Below are positions 23,436 through 31,435 of a DNA stretch of 42,933 nucleotides, in pieces. How positions within the stretch are numbered: position 1 is the stretch's first letter; each line of letters starts with the position of its first letter. This stretch comes from a virus. The stretch covers positions 1 through 42,933 of IMG/VR virus record IMGVR_UViG_3300026156_000232; one strand, 5' to 3'. The translations under genes were made by a program, and so were the position numbers. The notes beneath the pieces were generated by a model that did no database searches, was not told the DNA's origin, and saw nothing but the letters and a program-made list of their open reading frames with translations.

Positions 23436-24155
23436 ATGTCATTACCAAACCCCAAATGGTTAGCACTAGAAGGTGTAAGATTTGCATCGACTCTTGTTGA
23501 TTATTTGAAGATGGATATGAACTTGTTACCTAGAGGAGACGAACATCCAGTTCTTCTCTTACCTGGATTAGCAACAAATTCCACATCAACAACATTCATT
23601 AGAAGACGGTTGCGTAGATTAGGCTATCGTGCTCATGATTGGGACCTTGGATATAATGTTCGATTTGATGAAACCCGCGTACAAGGATTGAAGAGAAATT
23701 TAGATTACTGGCATGACTATTACGGTGAAGAAATTTCTATCATAGGACTAAGCCTCGGTGGAGTTTACGCAAGATTTCTTGCAAATTGGGCGCCAGAAAA
23801 AGTCCGGCAGATCATAACATTAGGATCACCATTCGCTGGAGAAGAACCCATTATTACATACGGTTCCTATCTTTATGATTTTCTAAATCGAGATCACAGA
23901 GCAAAGGATCTGTTAGAAAAATATGGAGGAATGTTTCGTGTTGATCCACCAGTGCCATCAACATCAATATATAGCAGGACTGATGGTGTTGTTCATTGGA
24001 AATATTCTGTACAAAAGGAAGGCCATGTTCGAGAGAATATAGAAATCGATAGTGGTCACATTAGTTTAGCATGTCATCCCAAGGTCATTGAAATAATATC
24101 CGACCGACTGTTAAACAGCAAAAACGATTGGAAACCTTATCATAGGAGGGTATAA
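23436..24155 (+). CDS. Alpha/beta hydrolase (lipase/esterase type)
   Basis: A 239-residue protein. HPVLLLPGL (37-45) forms the oxyanion strand, GLSLGG (104-109) is the nucleophile elbow with S106, and TDGVV with D183 and SGHISL with H208 complete a catalytic triad in the right order. The family cleaves ester bonds, often in lipids; the fine specificity cannot be read. The start at 23436 (MSLPNPKW) is preferred over an upstream in-frame ATG because the late octamer lies between them. It is coupled to the next, membrane-anchored gene (TAATG). Late expression suggests a role in virion entry or in lysis (lipid attack), which is inference. Confidence 0.8.
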   Translation: MSLPNPKWLALEGVRFASTLVDYLKMDMNLLPRGDEHPVLLLPGLATNSTSTTFIRRRLRRLGYRAHDWDLGYNVRFDETRVQGLKRNLDYWHDYYGEEISIIGLSLGGVYARFLANWAPEKVRQIITLGSPFAGEEPIITYGSYLYDFLNRDHRAKDLLEKYGGMFRVDPPVPSTSIYSRTDGVVHWKYSVQKEGHVRENIEIDSGHISLACHPKVIEIISDRLLNSKNDWKPYHRRV

Positions 24156-24775
24156 TGGAAATGGAAATGGTATACGGAGTTGGTGGTTTAATTTTATTCA
24201 TTTTGGCTGCCGGCGGTCTTTATTGGTTTAATAAGAAACATAAGAGAAAGACTACATACAATCTAAAAATGAGAGTTGGTAGTGATATTAATACAGTATT
24301 GCCACAATCGGTCACGCCAGGCATGGAAGTTATCGTGGCGTTTGATGAAATGCTACTAAAACATAGCGAAGACGGTTCGCCAATTGTTAAAAATTTCGAA
24401 GGCGGCAAGGAAATTAATCTATTAGATACATCGTCAAAGATTTCTCCTATTCTAACAGAAATGAACCAGGAAGAACTTCCAAGCGGCAGATATGAATGGA
24501 TCAGATTAAAAATTATTGCCGATCGTTGTTTTGTTCGCATAAACAACGAAGTGTTCCCAATGAAGATCCCCAGTGGCGAGCAGAGCGGACTAAAATTAGT
24601 CCGCGGATTCTTTGTGCATGGCATCGGGCGATCAGACTTCACAATTGATTTTAATGTCCGTAAAGGTATGACTCGCAAGTCAGATGGAACTTATATTCTT
24701 AAGCCAGCCCTTAAATTAATTGACAACACCGGGCGAGAAGAAGACGTTGATTTGCCTGAAGAACCAACAGAATAA
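24155..24775 (+). CDS. Membrane-anchored DUF4382-like protein
   Basis: A 206-residue protein. Residues 7-25 are a transmembrane segment (VGGLILFILAAGGLYWF) followed by a basic stop-transfer sequence (KKHKRK). The rest resembles DUF4382: EVIVAFDEMLLKHSEDGS, INLLDTSSKI, LPSGRYEWIRLKI, then PSGEQSGLKLVRGFFV and a final ILKPALKLI strand. DUF4382 domains are mostly found in bacterial lipoproteins as beta-sandwich surface domains of unknown ligand, so the gene may have come from a bacterial source. The ribosome binding site is AGGAGGG. It is coupled to the hydrolase, suggesting that the two act together at a membrane. Confidence 0.65.
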   Translation: MEMEMVYGVGGLILFILAAGGLYWFNKKHKRKTTYNLKMRVGSDINTVLPQSVTPGMEVIVAFDEMLLKHSEDGSPIVKNFEGGKEINLLDTSSKISPILTEMNQEELPSGRYEWIRLKIIADRCFVRINNEVFPMKIPSGEQSGLKLVRGFFVHGIGRSDFTIDFNVRKGMTRKSDGTYILKPALKLIDNTGREEDVDLPEEPTE

Positions 24776-24778
24776 AGG

Positions 24779-24805
24779 TATACGGGGAGGTCATCCTCCC
24801 CGTAT
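24779..24805 (+). promoter_or_regulatory. Hairpin TATACGGGGAGG / CCTCCCCGTATA
   Basis: A perfect 12-bp stem with the loop TCAT, between 24775 and the ATG at 24811. No U-run follows. It closely resembles the hairpin at 15455 (both contain GGGGAGG on the left arm). Because the next start codon is only 5 nt downstream, it could also hinder translation of that gene. Confidence 0.65.
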
Positions 24806-24810
24806 ATTAT

Positions 24811-25485
24811 ATGATGAATTACTGCATAGAAGTACCAGATGCTCCAAAGCAGATTTTTGAAACTGAAAAGCAGTATTATGCTTTCCTTTCTGCCTGGAAA
24901 AGTTTTCATAATAGCCCAGCAATAAAAGGCGAGTGGAAAAAAGTTGAAGGTAAGTCTTATCGGAACCCAGGAATTAAGTATAGTCATTTCATAAAGCAGA
25001 CGCCGCTGGATGCCGTTCACTATATATTGTATAACCTCATAAGAGGTAAACCAACCAAAAAAGGGTTTTATAATGATCCTAATCAACGCTTAAGGCTTAG
25101 GTTTTATGATCACCTAATAGGCAGACCAACAACACTGGATACATATGAACGCGCCTTCAAATCATTGCTTTACTATCTTAAAACAATAGAGAATAACATG
25201 GATTTAGAGTGGGCGGACGGCTATCCTCGATTAAGGGGTGTTGATTATAAGACCCCTTATGATTATGCATCTCGATCCCTTCTCATCCCTTTTGGAAACA
25301 CATTAACAAAAAAACACATGAAAGTTATTTGTTCCTTAGTATCTGAAGAAGCAACATTATTCAAAATAAGAGGTGTCTACTACCAGAATTGTAGTTGGAG
25401 TAGTTCTAACATCATTCATGGCTGGGGTATGCAGCCTAAATTTCAGAAGGATGTATTAAAAAATAAGATTCTTTGGAAGATTTAG
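24811..25485 (+). CDS. Hypothetical protein
   Basis: A 224-residue protein rich in Tyr, Lys and Trp, not recognised. The region FYDHLIGRPTTLDTYERAFK and DGYPRLRGVDYKTPYDYASR look like a compact helical domain; no catalytic signature is obvious. The start codon (ATGATG) follows the 24779 hairpin with no Shine-Dalgarno, unlike most genes here. Its last 4 nt overlap the end of the convergent protease gene. Confidence 0.65.
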   Translation: MMNYCIEVPDAPKQIFETEKQYYAFLSAWKSFHNSPAIKGEWKKVEGKSYRNPGIKYSHFIKQTPLDAVHYILYNLIRGKPTKKGFYNDPNQRLRLRFYDHLIGRPTTLDTYERAFKSLLYYLKTIENNMDLEWADGYPRLRGVDYKTPYDYASRSLLIPFGNTLTKKHMKVICSLVSEEATLFKIRGVYYQNCSWSSSNIIHGWGMQPKFQKDVLKNKILWKI

Positions 25486-26573
25486 TAGCCCCAGATTCCT
25501 TCAATATTAAGCTCTTGGAATACATATTGTATTGGGTTTAAGATAGTAACGGTATCACTGCCTGCGAACAATAGTCCTATGGCATCTCCATTCATGTTGA
25601 ATACAGTCGAACCACTATCTCCACCTGCGCTCATATTATCAGCAATGATTTGATTCTCAAACATTGCTACCTGCCCAGGACCAAACTCGACTTCAACCGT
25701 AACTCCTTCTGCTAGAATTTCTCCGGTGGTGTAGCCTGTTGTTCTACCGCTTTTCTGAACGCGATCGCCAACATCAATTTCAGCAAGATTGCCAGTAAGC
25801 TCTATTGGAAAGTTGAGCATAGCATTAGAAAATGCAATCGGTTCCACTTGAGGTGTTATGTTTTGAGATGTTGCCTGAACATCCATAGACGAATCTCGTC
25901 CGCCGCCCAGCAATTTACGAAGGAAGTCTATAATGGTGTTCCAAACACGCTTCCACCAAGGCAGTTTCTCTTCTGGTTCATCAACTACTGGCGGCTCTGG
26001 TTTTACCGGAGAAGCATCGTGTCCAACAAGAAGAGCAAGAGCAGCGTCAACCTTATTTTTGGCTGTGAATGAAATTACAGGAAATTCTGTAAGATGGGCT
26101 ACAGTATGCCTAGACCGTCCACCATCCATAGGTCCTGGTTGATAGATTGGGTCACCTAACAATGCTAGATTACTATTTGCCATAACGTGATTGTTTGATA
26201 GGATATGCGGTTTGCCGTCCTTCTTAACAAATAGCCCTAACGTGCCTGCTGTGATCTGAAAGTGGCCGCAGCTAACACCTGGCACCAATGGCCTATGATT
26301 AAATTGGTGTTCATTAAGTGCATGAATTTTACCCACCTCAATGACATCAACCTTAACCTTTGATTTATTATATTCTACTTCCTTAGGTAGTAGGTCTTCT
26401 GAGGATAGTTCTTTTTTATCAACCTTCTTCTTGACCAGAACGACAACAGCTTCTTCTTCTGTTGAGTGTCCGTCCTTCCACTTACGACCAGCGCCGACAC
26501 CGATAACATTCGGTTTCTTCATAAAATCTTTCGCTTGTTTGCGAGCTGCACGGACCAACATTTTCTTAGTCAT
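25482..26573 (-). CDS. Trypsin-fold serine protease with amphipathic insert
   Basis: A 363-residue protein. The chymotrypsin-type triad is complete: ILSNNHV with H129, VDAALA with D176, and SAGGDSGS with S320. It lacks a signal peptide. Residues 1-95 precede the protease domain (VIGVGAGRKW and a basic strand region). Between D and S lies an insert of about 60 residues: Pro-rich (PVKPEPPVVDEPEEK), then a Trp/Lys amphipathic helix (LPWWKRVWNTIIDFLRKLLG). A late octamer (26608-26601) and the ribosome binding site AGGAG precede the ATG. It is one of only three minus-strand genes and is convergent with 24811. Target unknown; late timing suggests virion processing, entry or lysis. Confidence 0.8.
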   Translation of the reverse strand: MTKKMLVRAARKQAKDFMKKPNVIGVGAGRKWKDGHSTEEEAVVVLVKKKVDKKELSSEDLLPKEVEYNKSKVKVDVIEVGKIHALNEHQFNHRPLVPGVSCGHFQITAGTLGLFVKKDGKPHILSNNHVMANSNLALLGDPIYQPGPMDGGRSRHTVAHLTEFPVISFTAKNKVDAALALLVGHDASPVKPEPPVVDEPEEKLPWWKRVWNTIIDFLRKLLGGGRDSSMDVQATSQNITPQVEPIAFSNAMLNFPIELTGNLAEIDVGDRVQKSGRTTGYTTGEILAEGVTVEVEFGPGQVAMFENQIIADNMSAGGDSGSTVFNMNGDAIGLLFAGSDTVTILNPIQYVFQELNIEGIWGY

Positions 26574-26600
26574 AAATACTCCTATTCGTAGATGCTCTTG

Positions 26601-26608
26601 TATTTATC
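26601..26608 (-). promoter_or_regulatory. Late promoter octamer GATAAATA (minus strand)
   Basis: Read on the minus strand the sequence is TAGATAAATACAAGAG, 27 nt before the protease ATG. It shows that the octamer follows gene orientation. Confidence 0.7.
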
Positions 26609-26627
26609 TATTATATATGCTAAACTT

Positions 26628-28088
26628 ATGCGTATGAAACGAACTACATTAGAGATTATTGATGAAGTGAATGTCCGATTTCACAATCTCGATATCACTA
26701 CCAGAAGAAAAATGTCCGAGGCATTAAGCTACTTTATGCCGCATGCCTTTCATACGCCAGCGTATAAGCTAGGGCGATGGGATGGTAAGATGCGCTTTTG
26801 CGATATAGGAGGAAGAACATTTCTAAATCTGTTAGATATTGCATTGCCAATTGTTTATAAAGATGGGTATGAAGTTGATCTAGTTGATAATCGAGAGCCT
26901 CACAAATTCGAGTTCGAAGATATTAAAGAAGATAGCTATGCGAATTATAAATGGCCAAAAGGACACGTTCATGAAGGCGAACCTATTATTCTTCGAGACT
27001 ATCAAGTTGATATTATCAACAAGTATCTAGAAAATATGCAAGGTGTGCAGAGTGTATCGACAGGAGCAGGAAAAACGCTTGTTACTGCGGTCTTATCTCA
27101 TCAGGTAGAAAAGTACGGCAGGTCTATTGTTGTTGTTCCGACAAGAGATCTGGTAACACAGACTGAAAAAGATTATAAAAATCTAGGACTCGATGTCGGC
27201 GTTTTTTACGGCGGAAGAAAAGAATATAATAAAACACATACGATCTGCACATGGCAAAGCCTAGAAGCACTCAATAAAAAGTCTAAGAAATATGATGCTG
27301 ACATTACTCTTGAAGACTTTATTGACGGAGTTTCTTGCATCATCGTAGATGAGGCCCACGGAGGAAAGGCTGACGTCCTTAAGAAGCTGATGTCAACAAT
27401 ATTTGCCAATGTGCCTTTTCGATGGGGTATGACGGGGACGATTCCGCACGAAGAATATTATCAAAAAGCAATCATCGGTACCATTGGTCCTGTTATTCAT
27501 ACTGTTACAGCAAAAGAATTACAAGACAAAGATGTTCTGGCAAACCTGCATATTGATATTCTGCAAACACAAGACCCGCCTGTAACATTCAGATCTTATC
27601 AAGAAGAATACAAATGGCTTGTGTCATGCAAACCTAGATTAGAATGGTTAGCATCTCATATACAAGAACAATCGAGCGAAGGTAATACGCTTGTTCTTGT
27701 AAGCCGCATCGAAACCGGTAAGGAGCTTGCAGCTCTTATTCCAGATTCTATATTTGTGAGCGGTAGTATGAAAAGCGCCGAGAGAAAAGGAGAATATGAG
27801 GATGTTCAATTATCTCAAGGAAAGGTTATTATTGCAACATATGGAGTCGCAGCCGTTGGCATTGACATACCGCGTATCTTTAATCTATATTTAATAGAGG
27901 TTGGTAAGGGTTTCATACGAACTATTCAGAGTATTGGCCGAGGTATTCGGAAGGCAAAGGATAAAGATTTTGTCAACGTCTTCGATGTATGCGGGAGTAC
28001 AAAATATTCTAAACGACATCTACCAAAAAGGAAAGCCTTTTATAAAGAAGCGCAATATCCATTTACAATTACAAAGGTGAATTACTAA
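26628..28088 (+). CDS. uvsW: UvsW recombination helicase
   Basis: A 486-residue superfamily-2 helicase that in T4 unwinds R-loops and branched DNA and shuts off origin replication. It has the N-terminal UvsW domain (HTPAYKLGRWDGKMRF), Q/motif I LRDYQVDII and STGAGKT (144-150), DEAH box VDEAH near 245, motif III MTGTIP, motif VI SIGRGIRK. The start at 26628 (MRMKRTT) is chosen because the upstream in-frame part lies in the divergent promoter region. Its 3' end overlaps the next ATG by 1 nt. It leads a tightly packed plus-strand operon reaching 30617. Confidence 0.92.
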   Translation: MRMKRTTLEIIDEVNVRFHNLDITTRRKMSEALSYFMPHAFHTPAYKLGRWDGKMRFCDIGGRTFLNLLDIALPIVYKDGYEVDLVDNREPHKFEFEDIKEDSYANYKWPKGHVHEGEPIILRDYQVDIINKYLENMQGVQSVSTGAGKTLVTAVLSHQVEKYGRSIVVVPTRDLVTQTEKDYKNLGLDVGVFYGGRKEYNKTHTICTWQSLEALNKKSKKYDADITLEDFIDGVSCIIVDEAHGGKADVLKKLMSTIFANVPFRWGMTGTIPHEEYYQKAIIGTIGPVIHTVTAKELQDKDVLANLHIDILQTQDPPVTFRSYQEEYKWLVSCKPRLEWLASHIQEQSSEGNTLVLVSRIETGKELAALIPDSIFVSGSMKSAERKGEYEDVQLSQGKVIIATYGVAAVGIDIPRIFNLYLIEVGKGFIRTIQSIGRGIRKAKDKDFVNVFDVCGSTKYSKRHLPKRKAFYKEAQYPFTITKVNY

Positions 28089-28594
28089 TGCTAATACTTA
28101 CAGAAAGAAACAGAGCTTTTGAGCTCAACAAGGTGCCAGATGAGATAGAAGATCTACGATACTGCGTATTAGATTGTTCTAATGCTAAAGATATTGATTT
28201 TTATTGGCGGCCCGCGATCTATCTCGAGTCATTTAGTTCTCCGTCGGTTGTTCTACAGATTGGACCCTATACAACACAGATGCCATTGGATTGGTCTATT
28301 CTAGTCTGTGATGATCAGTATGCTGACTTAGAGGTCATGCCACTCACAAGCTTAAATGATAGAGGATTTCACACGATCGCATTTAATCCTCTGAAGCACA
28401 TGGTTCCATTGACATACGAAGTAGAAATTGTTAATATATATGCTGATGTGAAATGGTATTTCCCAAAGCTAAAGAACAGTAATGTTCTTGTCATGCCATT
28501 GCATCTAGGTGAAGAGCCAGTCTGCTCTTTATTTGTAAAAGAAGGTAACAAGGTACCAGATCCTATTGACATGGCTGTATTGTTTGATGGTTGA
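28088..28594 (+). CDS. Conserved hypothetical protein after UvsW
   Basis: A 168-residue, beta-rich protein with no cysteine-based or catalytic motif (VLDCSNAKDIDFYWRPAIYL, then SILVCDDQYADLEVMPLTSL and FHTIAFNPLKHM). From memory, proteins of this type follow uvsW in some T4-like phages, but no function is known. The ATG overlaps the UvsW stop (TAATG) and its own end overlaps the next start. Confidence 0.65.
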   Translation: MLILTERNRAFELNKVPDEIEDLRYCVLDCSNAKDIDFYWRPAIYLESFSSPSVVLQIGPYTTQMPLDWSILVCDDQYADLEVMPLTSLNDRGFHTIAFNPLKHMVPLTYEVEIVNIYADVKWYFPKLKNSNVLVMPLHLGEEPVCSLFVKEGNKVPDPIDMAVLFDG

Positions 28595-28871
28595 CTACCC
28601 CATTAAGATCTTATTCGACACGAATAGTTTTCTAGACTATCCGGGTCGAAACGAACTAGTCAAGAAAACAGCCGAGTATTGGTGGGTGAAACAGTTGCAG
28701 TCGCCGGTCAAGGTATCGATGGAAACAGACCATAGAAAGCAAATGATGATTATGATAATTGTGATTTCGATTTCAGAAAAAGATTTGTTTTATGCTCGTT
28801 TAAGAAATGATTTCGATAAATTGATCGAGAAATACCTTGATTGGTTAAAGCAGATTCCAATTACACGCTAG
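28587..28871 (+). CDS. Small hypothetical protein
   Basis: A 94-residue protein starting at the ATG that overlaps the preceding stop by 8 nt (MVDYPIKILFDTNSFLDYPG); the TTG 21 nt upstream is less likely. LFDTNSFLDY recalls the first strand of PIN nucleases (xxDTN/SxxxxL), but the protein is too short and lacks the other acidic residues. The middle is hydrophobic (MMIMIIVISISEKDLFYARL). Function unknown. Confidence 0.5.
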   Translation: MVDYPIKILFDTNSFLDYPGRNELVKKTAEYWWVKQLQSPVKVSMETDHRKQMMIMIIVISISEKDLFYARLRNDFDKLIEKYLDWLKQIPITR

Positions 28872-28882
28872 AGATATTAGAT

Positions 28883-29350
28883 ATGCCTAAGAAACAACCA
28901 GCAATCCCATTGAAGGCTATGTTAGAAGCAATAGATAGGAATGATCTTGAATTCTATGATAGGTTGACGCCTGATCAACAGAAAGAGTTCTCACCATGGT
29001 TGGCAATGAGATACGCGAGCTCCGCATCAGGAATGGCGGCTTATCACTATCTGTTAATGGTTAATGATATTGTGAATTGCGATTTTTCGACACTTAAGAA
29101 TCATCCAGGATTGCAATGGAAGCTTCTTGCGGTATGTGGTCAAGGGTCTCCAACTTTTCATCCGTGGATCCCGCCAGGCAAAGGAAAGAAAAAGAAAAGC
29201 AACATATTTGACTTTATAAAGCAGACGCATCCATTAATGGAGAATAAGGATATTGATACCTTAATATCATTAAATACAAAAGAAGATCTTAAACAGCTGG
29301 CCAAAGAGTCTGGCATGGATGATAAAGATATCAAGGAACTCTTTAAGTAA
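28883..29350 (+). CDS. 62: Probable clamp-loader small subunit (gp62-like)
   Basis: A 155-residue helical protein. IPLKAMLEAIDRNDLEFYDR, LTPDQQKEFSPWLAMRYASS and LKNHPGLQWKLLAVCGQGSP match, from memory, the gp62 subunit of T4-like marine phages. In T4 gp62 joins gp44 to load the gp45 clamp; neither of those genes is in this window. The last segment (LNTKEDLKQLAKESGMDDKD) is a helical hairpin common to these proteins. ATG at 28883 (MPKKQPA) is preferred to an upstream TTG. Overlaps the next gene by 1 nt. Confidence 0.55.
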   Translation: MPKKQPAIPLKAMLEAIDRNDLEFYDRLTPDQQKEFSPWLAMRYASSASGMAAYHYLLMVNDIVNCDFSTLKNHPGLQWKLLAVCGQGSPTFHPWIPPGKGKKKKSNIFDFIKQTHPLMENKDIDTLISLNTKEDLKQLAKESGMDDKDIKELFK

Positions 29351-30033
29351 TGACAAAACAGAAGTTCGTCTGCGGTTATTGTCAAAAAGCATACACCAAT
29401 GAGAGAACACTATCGGCTCATATGTGCGTTAAGAAGCGCAGGTATATAGATCGAGACACCGTTGCATCTCGAATTGGTTTAGAGTTGTTTCGTAGATTCT
29501 ATGAACTTAATACTGTGTCAAAAGCACCGAAAAGGGTCGAAGAATTTATTGACAGTAAATATTATAGCAGCTTCATCAAGTTCGCAAAACACATTATTGA
29601 TCTGAGACCTGTTGATCAAGCCAGGTTTGTTGACTTCGTTTTTCAAAGCGGCGTTAAGGATCGAGACTGGTGTAAAGATAAGGTATATGAATCTTATATT
29701 CTGGATCTATTACAGAAAGAGGCAACGAATCGTGCGCTGGAGAGAACCATTCAAACAATGAACGAATGGTCAGAAAATAATGGTCGAGACCTAAATAAGT
29801 TTTTCATTGAGGTTAATCCACAAGAAGCAACCCACATGATAAAAATGGGCAAAATCTCTCCATGGGTTTTGTATCTTGCCGAAACCGCCGATAATCTGTG
29901 GAACCGACTGTCCGATGAACAGGTACAGATTGTATGTTCGACTGTCAACCCAAAGATTTGGAAAGCGCGTTTTCAGAAAAAGACCGAAGACTGCGATTTT
30001 GTTCGTAGCATACTTTCAGAGGCTGGCATATGA
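29350..30033 (+). CDS. C2H2 zinc-finger protein conserved in T4-like phages
   Basis: A 227-residue protein. The N-terminus holds one classical zinc finger (FVCGYCQKAYTNERTLSAHM followed by C), Cx2C then Hx1C. The rest is helical: YYSSFIKFAKHIIDLRPVDQ, and the highly characteristic GKISPWVLYLAETADNLW and VNPKIWKARFQKK. Proteins with exactly this order are familiar from other T4-like phages, near replication genes, without a known role; nucleic-acid binding is likely from the finger. Coupled on both sides (TAATG and ATGA). Confidence 0.75.
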   Translation: MTKQKFVCGYCQKAYTNERTLSAHMCVKKRRYIDRDTVASRIGLELFRRFYELNTVSKAPKRVEEFIDSKYYSSFIKFAKHIIDLRPVDQARFVDFVFQSGVKDRDWCKDKVYESYILDLLQKEATNRALERTIQTMNEWSENNGRDLNKFFIEVNPQEATHMIKMGKISPWVLYLAETADNLWNRLSDEQVQIVCSTVNPKIWKARFQKKTEDCDFVRSILSEAGI

Positions 30034-30617
30034 AAATCAACACAGATGTAGATATCGATCTCGGTCCTACTTCTCGAGATAAGTTATTAGATTCATTGCC
30101 GCATGTGATTGCAAGAATTGATAGAGAGGATGGATATGTCAAGCACAATACTGGTGTATATTTTCAAGACATTCCTTTTGATCCAGTAACTAATCTAGCT
30201 ACAATAGATCATAAATTAGCAGAAGAACTAGGATACCTTAAGATTGATCTTCTAAACAATAATGTGTATAAGGGTGTGAATAACGAGAAACATCTTATAC
30301 AGTTGGCAGAATCTGAGCCGCTGTGGCAAATGCTTTCCGACGCAGAAATTGTATCACAGTTATTTCATATAGGCCAACACGCAAGCCTTGTAACTCGGTT
30401 AGAGCCAAAATCAATTCCACAGTTGGCCATGATTCTAGCAATTATTCGACCAGGAAAGGCCCACCTACAACAAAGTTCGTGGGAAGATATTGAGAAAGAA
30501 GTTTGGATAAAACCTGCGGACGATACCTATTATTTTAAGAAGTCGCATGCCTATGCGTTCGCAACAGCTATTGTTGTTCAGATGAATCTGATGGTTGAAC
30601 GAGCGATGCATCTGTAA
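30030..30617 (+). CDS. DNA polymerase III alpha-like fragment protein
   Basis: A 195-residue protein conserved in T4-like phages. It starts with an acidic DVDIDLGPTSRD segment, then KHNTGVYFQDIP, LAEELGYLKIDLLN, and LAMILAIIRPGKAHL. The pattern DLGxxKxDxL ... ALxRPG is that of the fingers region of bacterial replicative polymerase alpha subunits (PolC/DnaE), but the catalytic palm acidic residues are absent. It ends YYFKKSHAYAFATAIVVQMN. It may have kept a DNA- or clamp-binding piece of a polymerase; the role is unknown. Its last 50 nt overlap the end of the convergent gene. Confidence 0.6.
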   Translation: MKINTDVDIDLGPTSRDKLLDSLPHVIARIDREDGYVKHNTGVYFQDIPFDPVTNLATIDHKLAEELGYLKIDLLNNNVYKGVNNEKHLIQLAESEPLWQMLSDAEIVSQLFHIGQHASLVTRLEPKSIPQLAMILAIIRPGKAHLQQSSWEDIEKEVWIKPADDTYYFKKSHAYAFATAIVVQMNLMVERAMHL

Positions 30618-31431
30618 GTACGGACTTTCTAAACTCGCTATAATAGGCATCTTTCACGAACAAACATTGTGAATCAGTCCACACCTCTGTGTCTTCTTGT
30701 ATGGAACCAAGGTTGTGAATGTTAGAAACGATTTCAAAATTGTTTAATGTTGGGTTGAATAGTCTAGACAAGATTGCAAATGCCGCTCCGTCGGGCGCAT
30801 TTTTATTAATTCGTTGTGCAAGATATTTAGCTAGAGGATTTTTTTGATATCCCCTAATGCTCTCAAGATTGTTGCCTTCTTGTAAAAATTCTTGAAACTT
30901 CTGAAAACCTTCCTGAAGATCATATATGGTGGTTTCTCCGCTGGCATCGAATCCTACAATACGACCAATCATCTCATTAACTACTTCGCCAACTTCGTCA
31001 GAGTATAATCCTAATTCCTTTTCAATATAAGGAAAGCTATACCAGACATCGCTTCCGTCGCACACGCCCATTTTGAAGCTGTCAGGGAGAATGACTGCAT
31101 ATACGCCAGCGCGAGTGCTGCCATAGGTCCTCGCGGTTTCAAAGGAAGTTGTGCAGATGAAGCTATGTGATCGTTTTGGAAAAGCTTTCCAGGTTGGTAG
31201 TTCGCTCATCAAAATTGTATATTCGTTCGAGGTGTTAGCAGATGCTCGGCCTTGAAGGGTGGGGTCTGCCAACATCACATGGCTATCTGGACTAGAGCGA
31301 AACATTCCTCTATAGACCGCCGGCGTGTCATAGCGTTTAAAATAAGTTAAAAACCGTTCACGAGCAATCTGAAGGGCTTCATCAGAGGCAAGTTCAGACT
31401 TGTGATTGCCACGAATCTCGTCTAATCGCAT
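30568..31431 (-). CDS. Hypothetical protein, possible ADP-ribosyltransferase fold
   Basis: A 287-residue protein. VYRGMF (R41), FICTTSFETARTYGS (about 91-105) and YAVILPDSFKMGVC recall the R ... STS part of mono-ADP-ribosyltransferases such as T4 Alt, which also has YRS and VSTS. The closing ExE motif is not evident, so the assignment is weak. The N-terminus MRLDEIRG is a short presequence-like helix but lacks a cleavage match. It is the second gene of a late minus-strand operon (4 nt after 31436) and overlaps the convergent 30030 gene by 50 nt. Confidence 0.5.
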   Translation of the reverse strand: MRLDEIRGNHKSELASDEALQIARERFLTYFKRYDTPAVYRGMFRSSPDSHVMLADPTLQGRASANTSNEYTILMSELPTWKAFPKRSHSFICTTSFETARTYGSTRAGVYAVILPDSFKMGVCDGSDVWYSFPYIEKELGLYSDEVGEVVNEMIGRIVGFDASGETTIYDLQEGFQKFQEFLQEGNNLESIRGYQKNPLAKYLAQRINKNAPDGAAFAILSRLFNPTLNNFEIVSNIHNLGSIQEDTEVWTDSQCLFVKDAYYSEFRKSVLTDASLVQPSDSSEQQ

Positions 31432-31435
31432 GGTA

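Noticed and set aside
26592-26627. N-terminal extension of UvsW
   Set aside because: The extra 12 codons lie on the minus-strand late octamer and are Leu/Ile-rich; UvsW proteins begin near MxRTTLEI.
28587-28871. PIN-domain nuclease/toxin
   Set aside because: Only the first LFDTN-like segment is present; the other acidic residues and the usual 120-130-residue length are missing.
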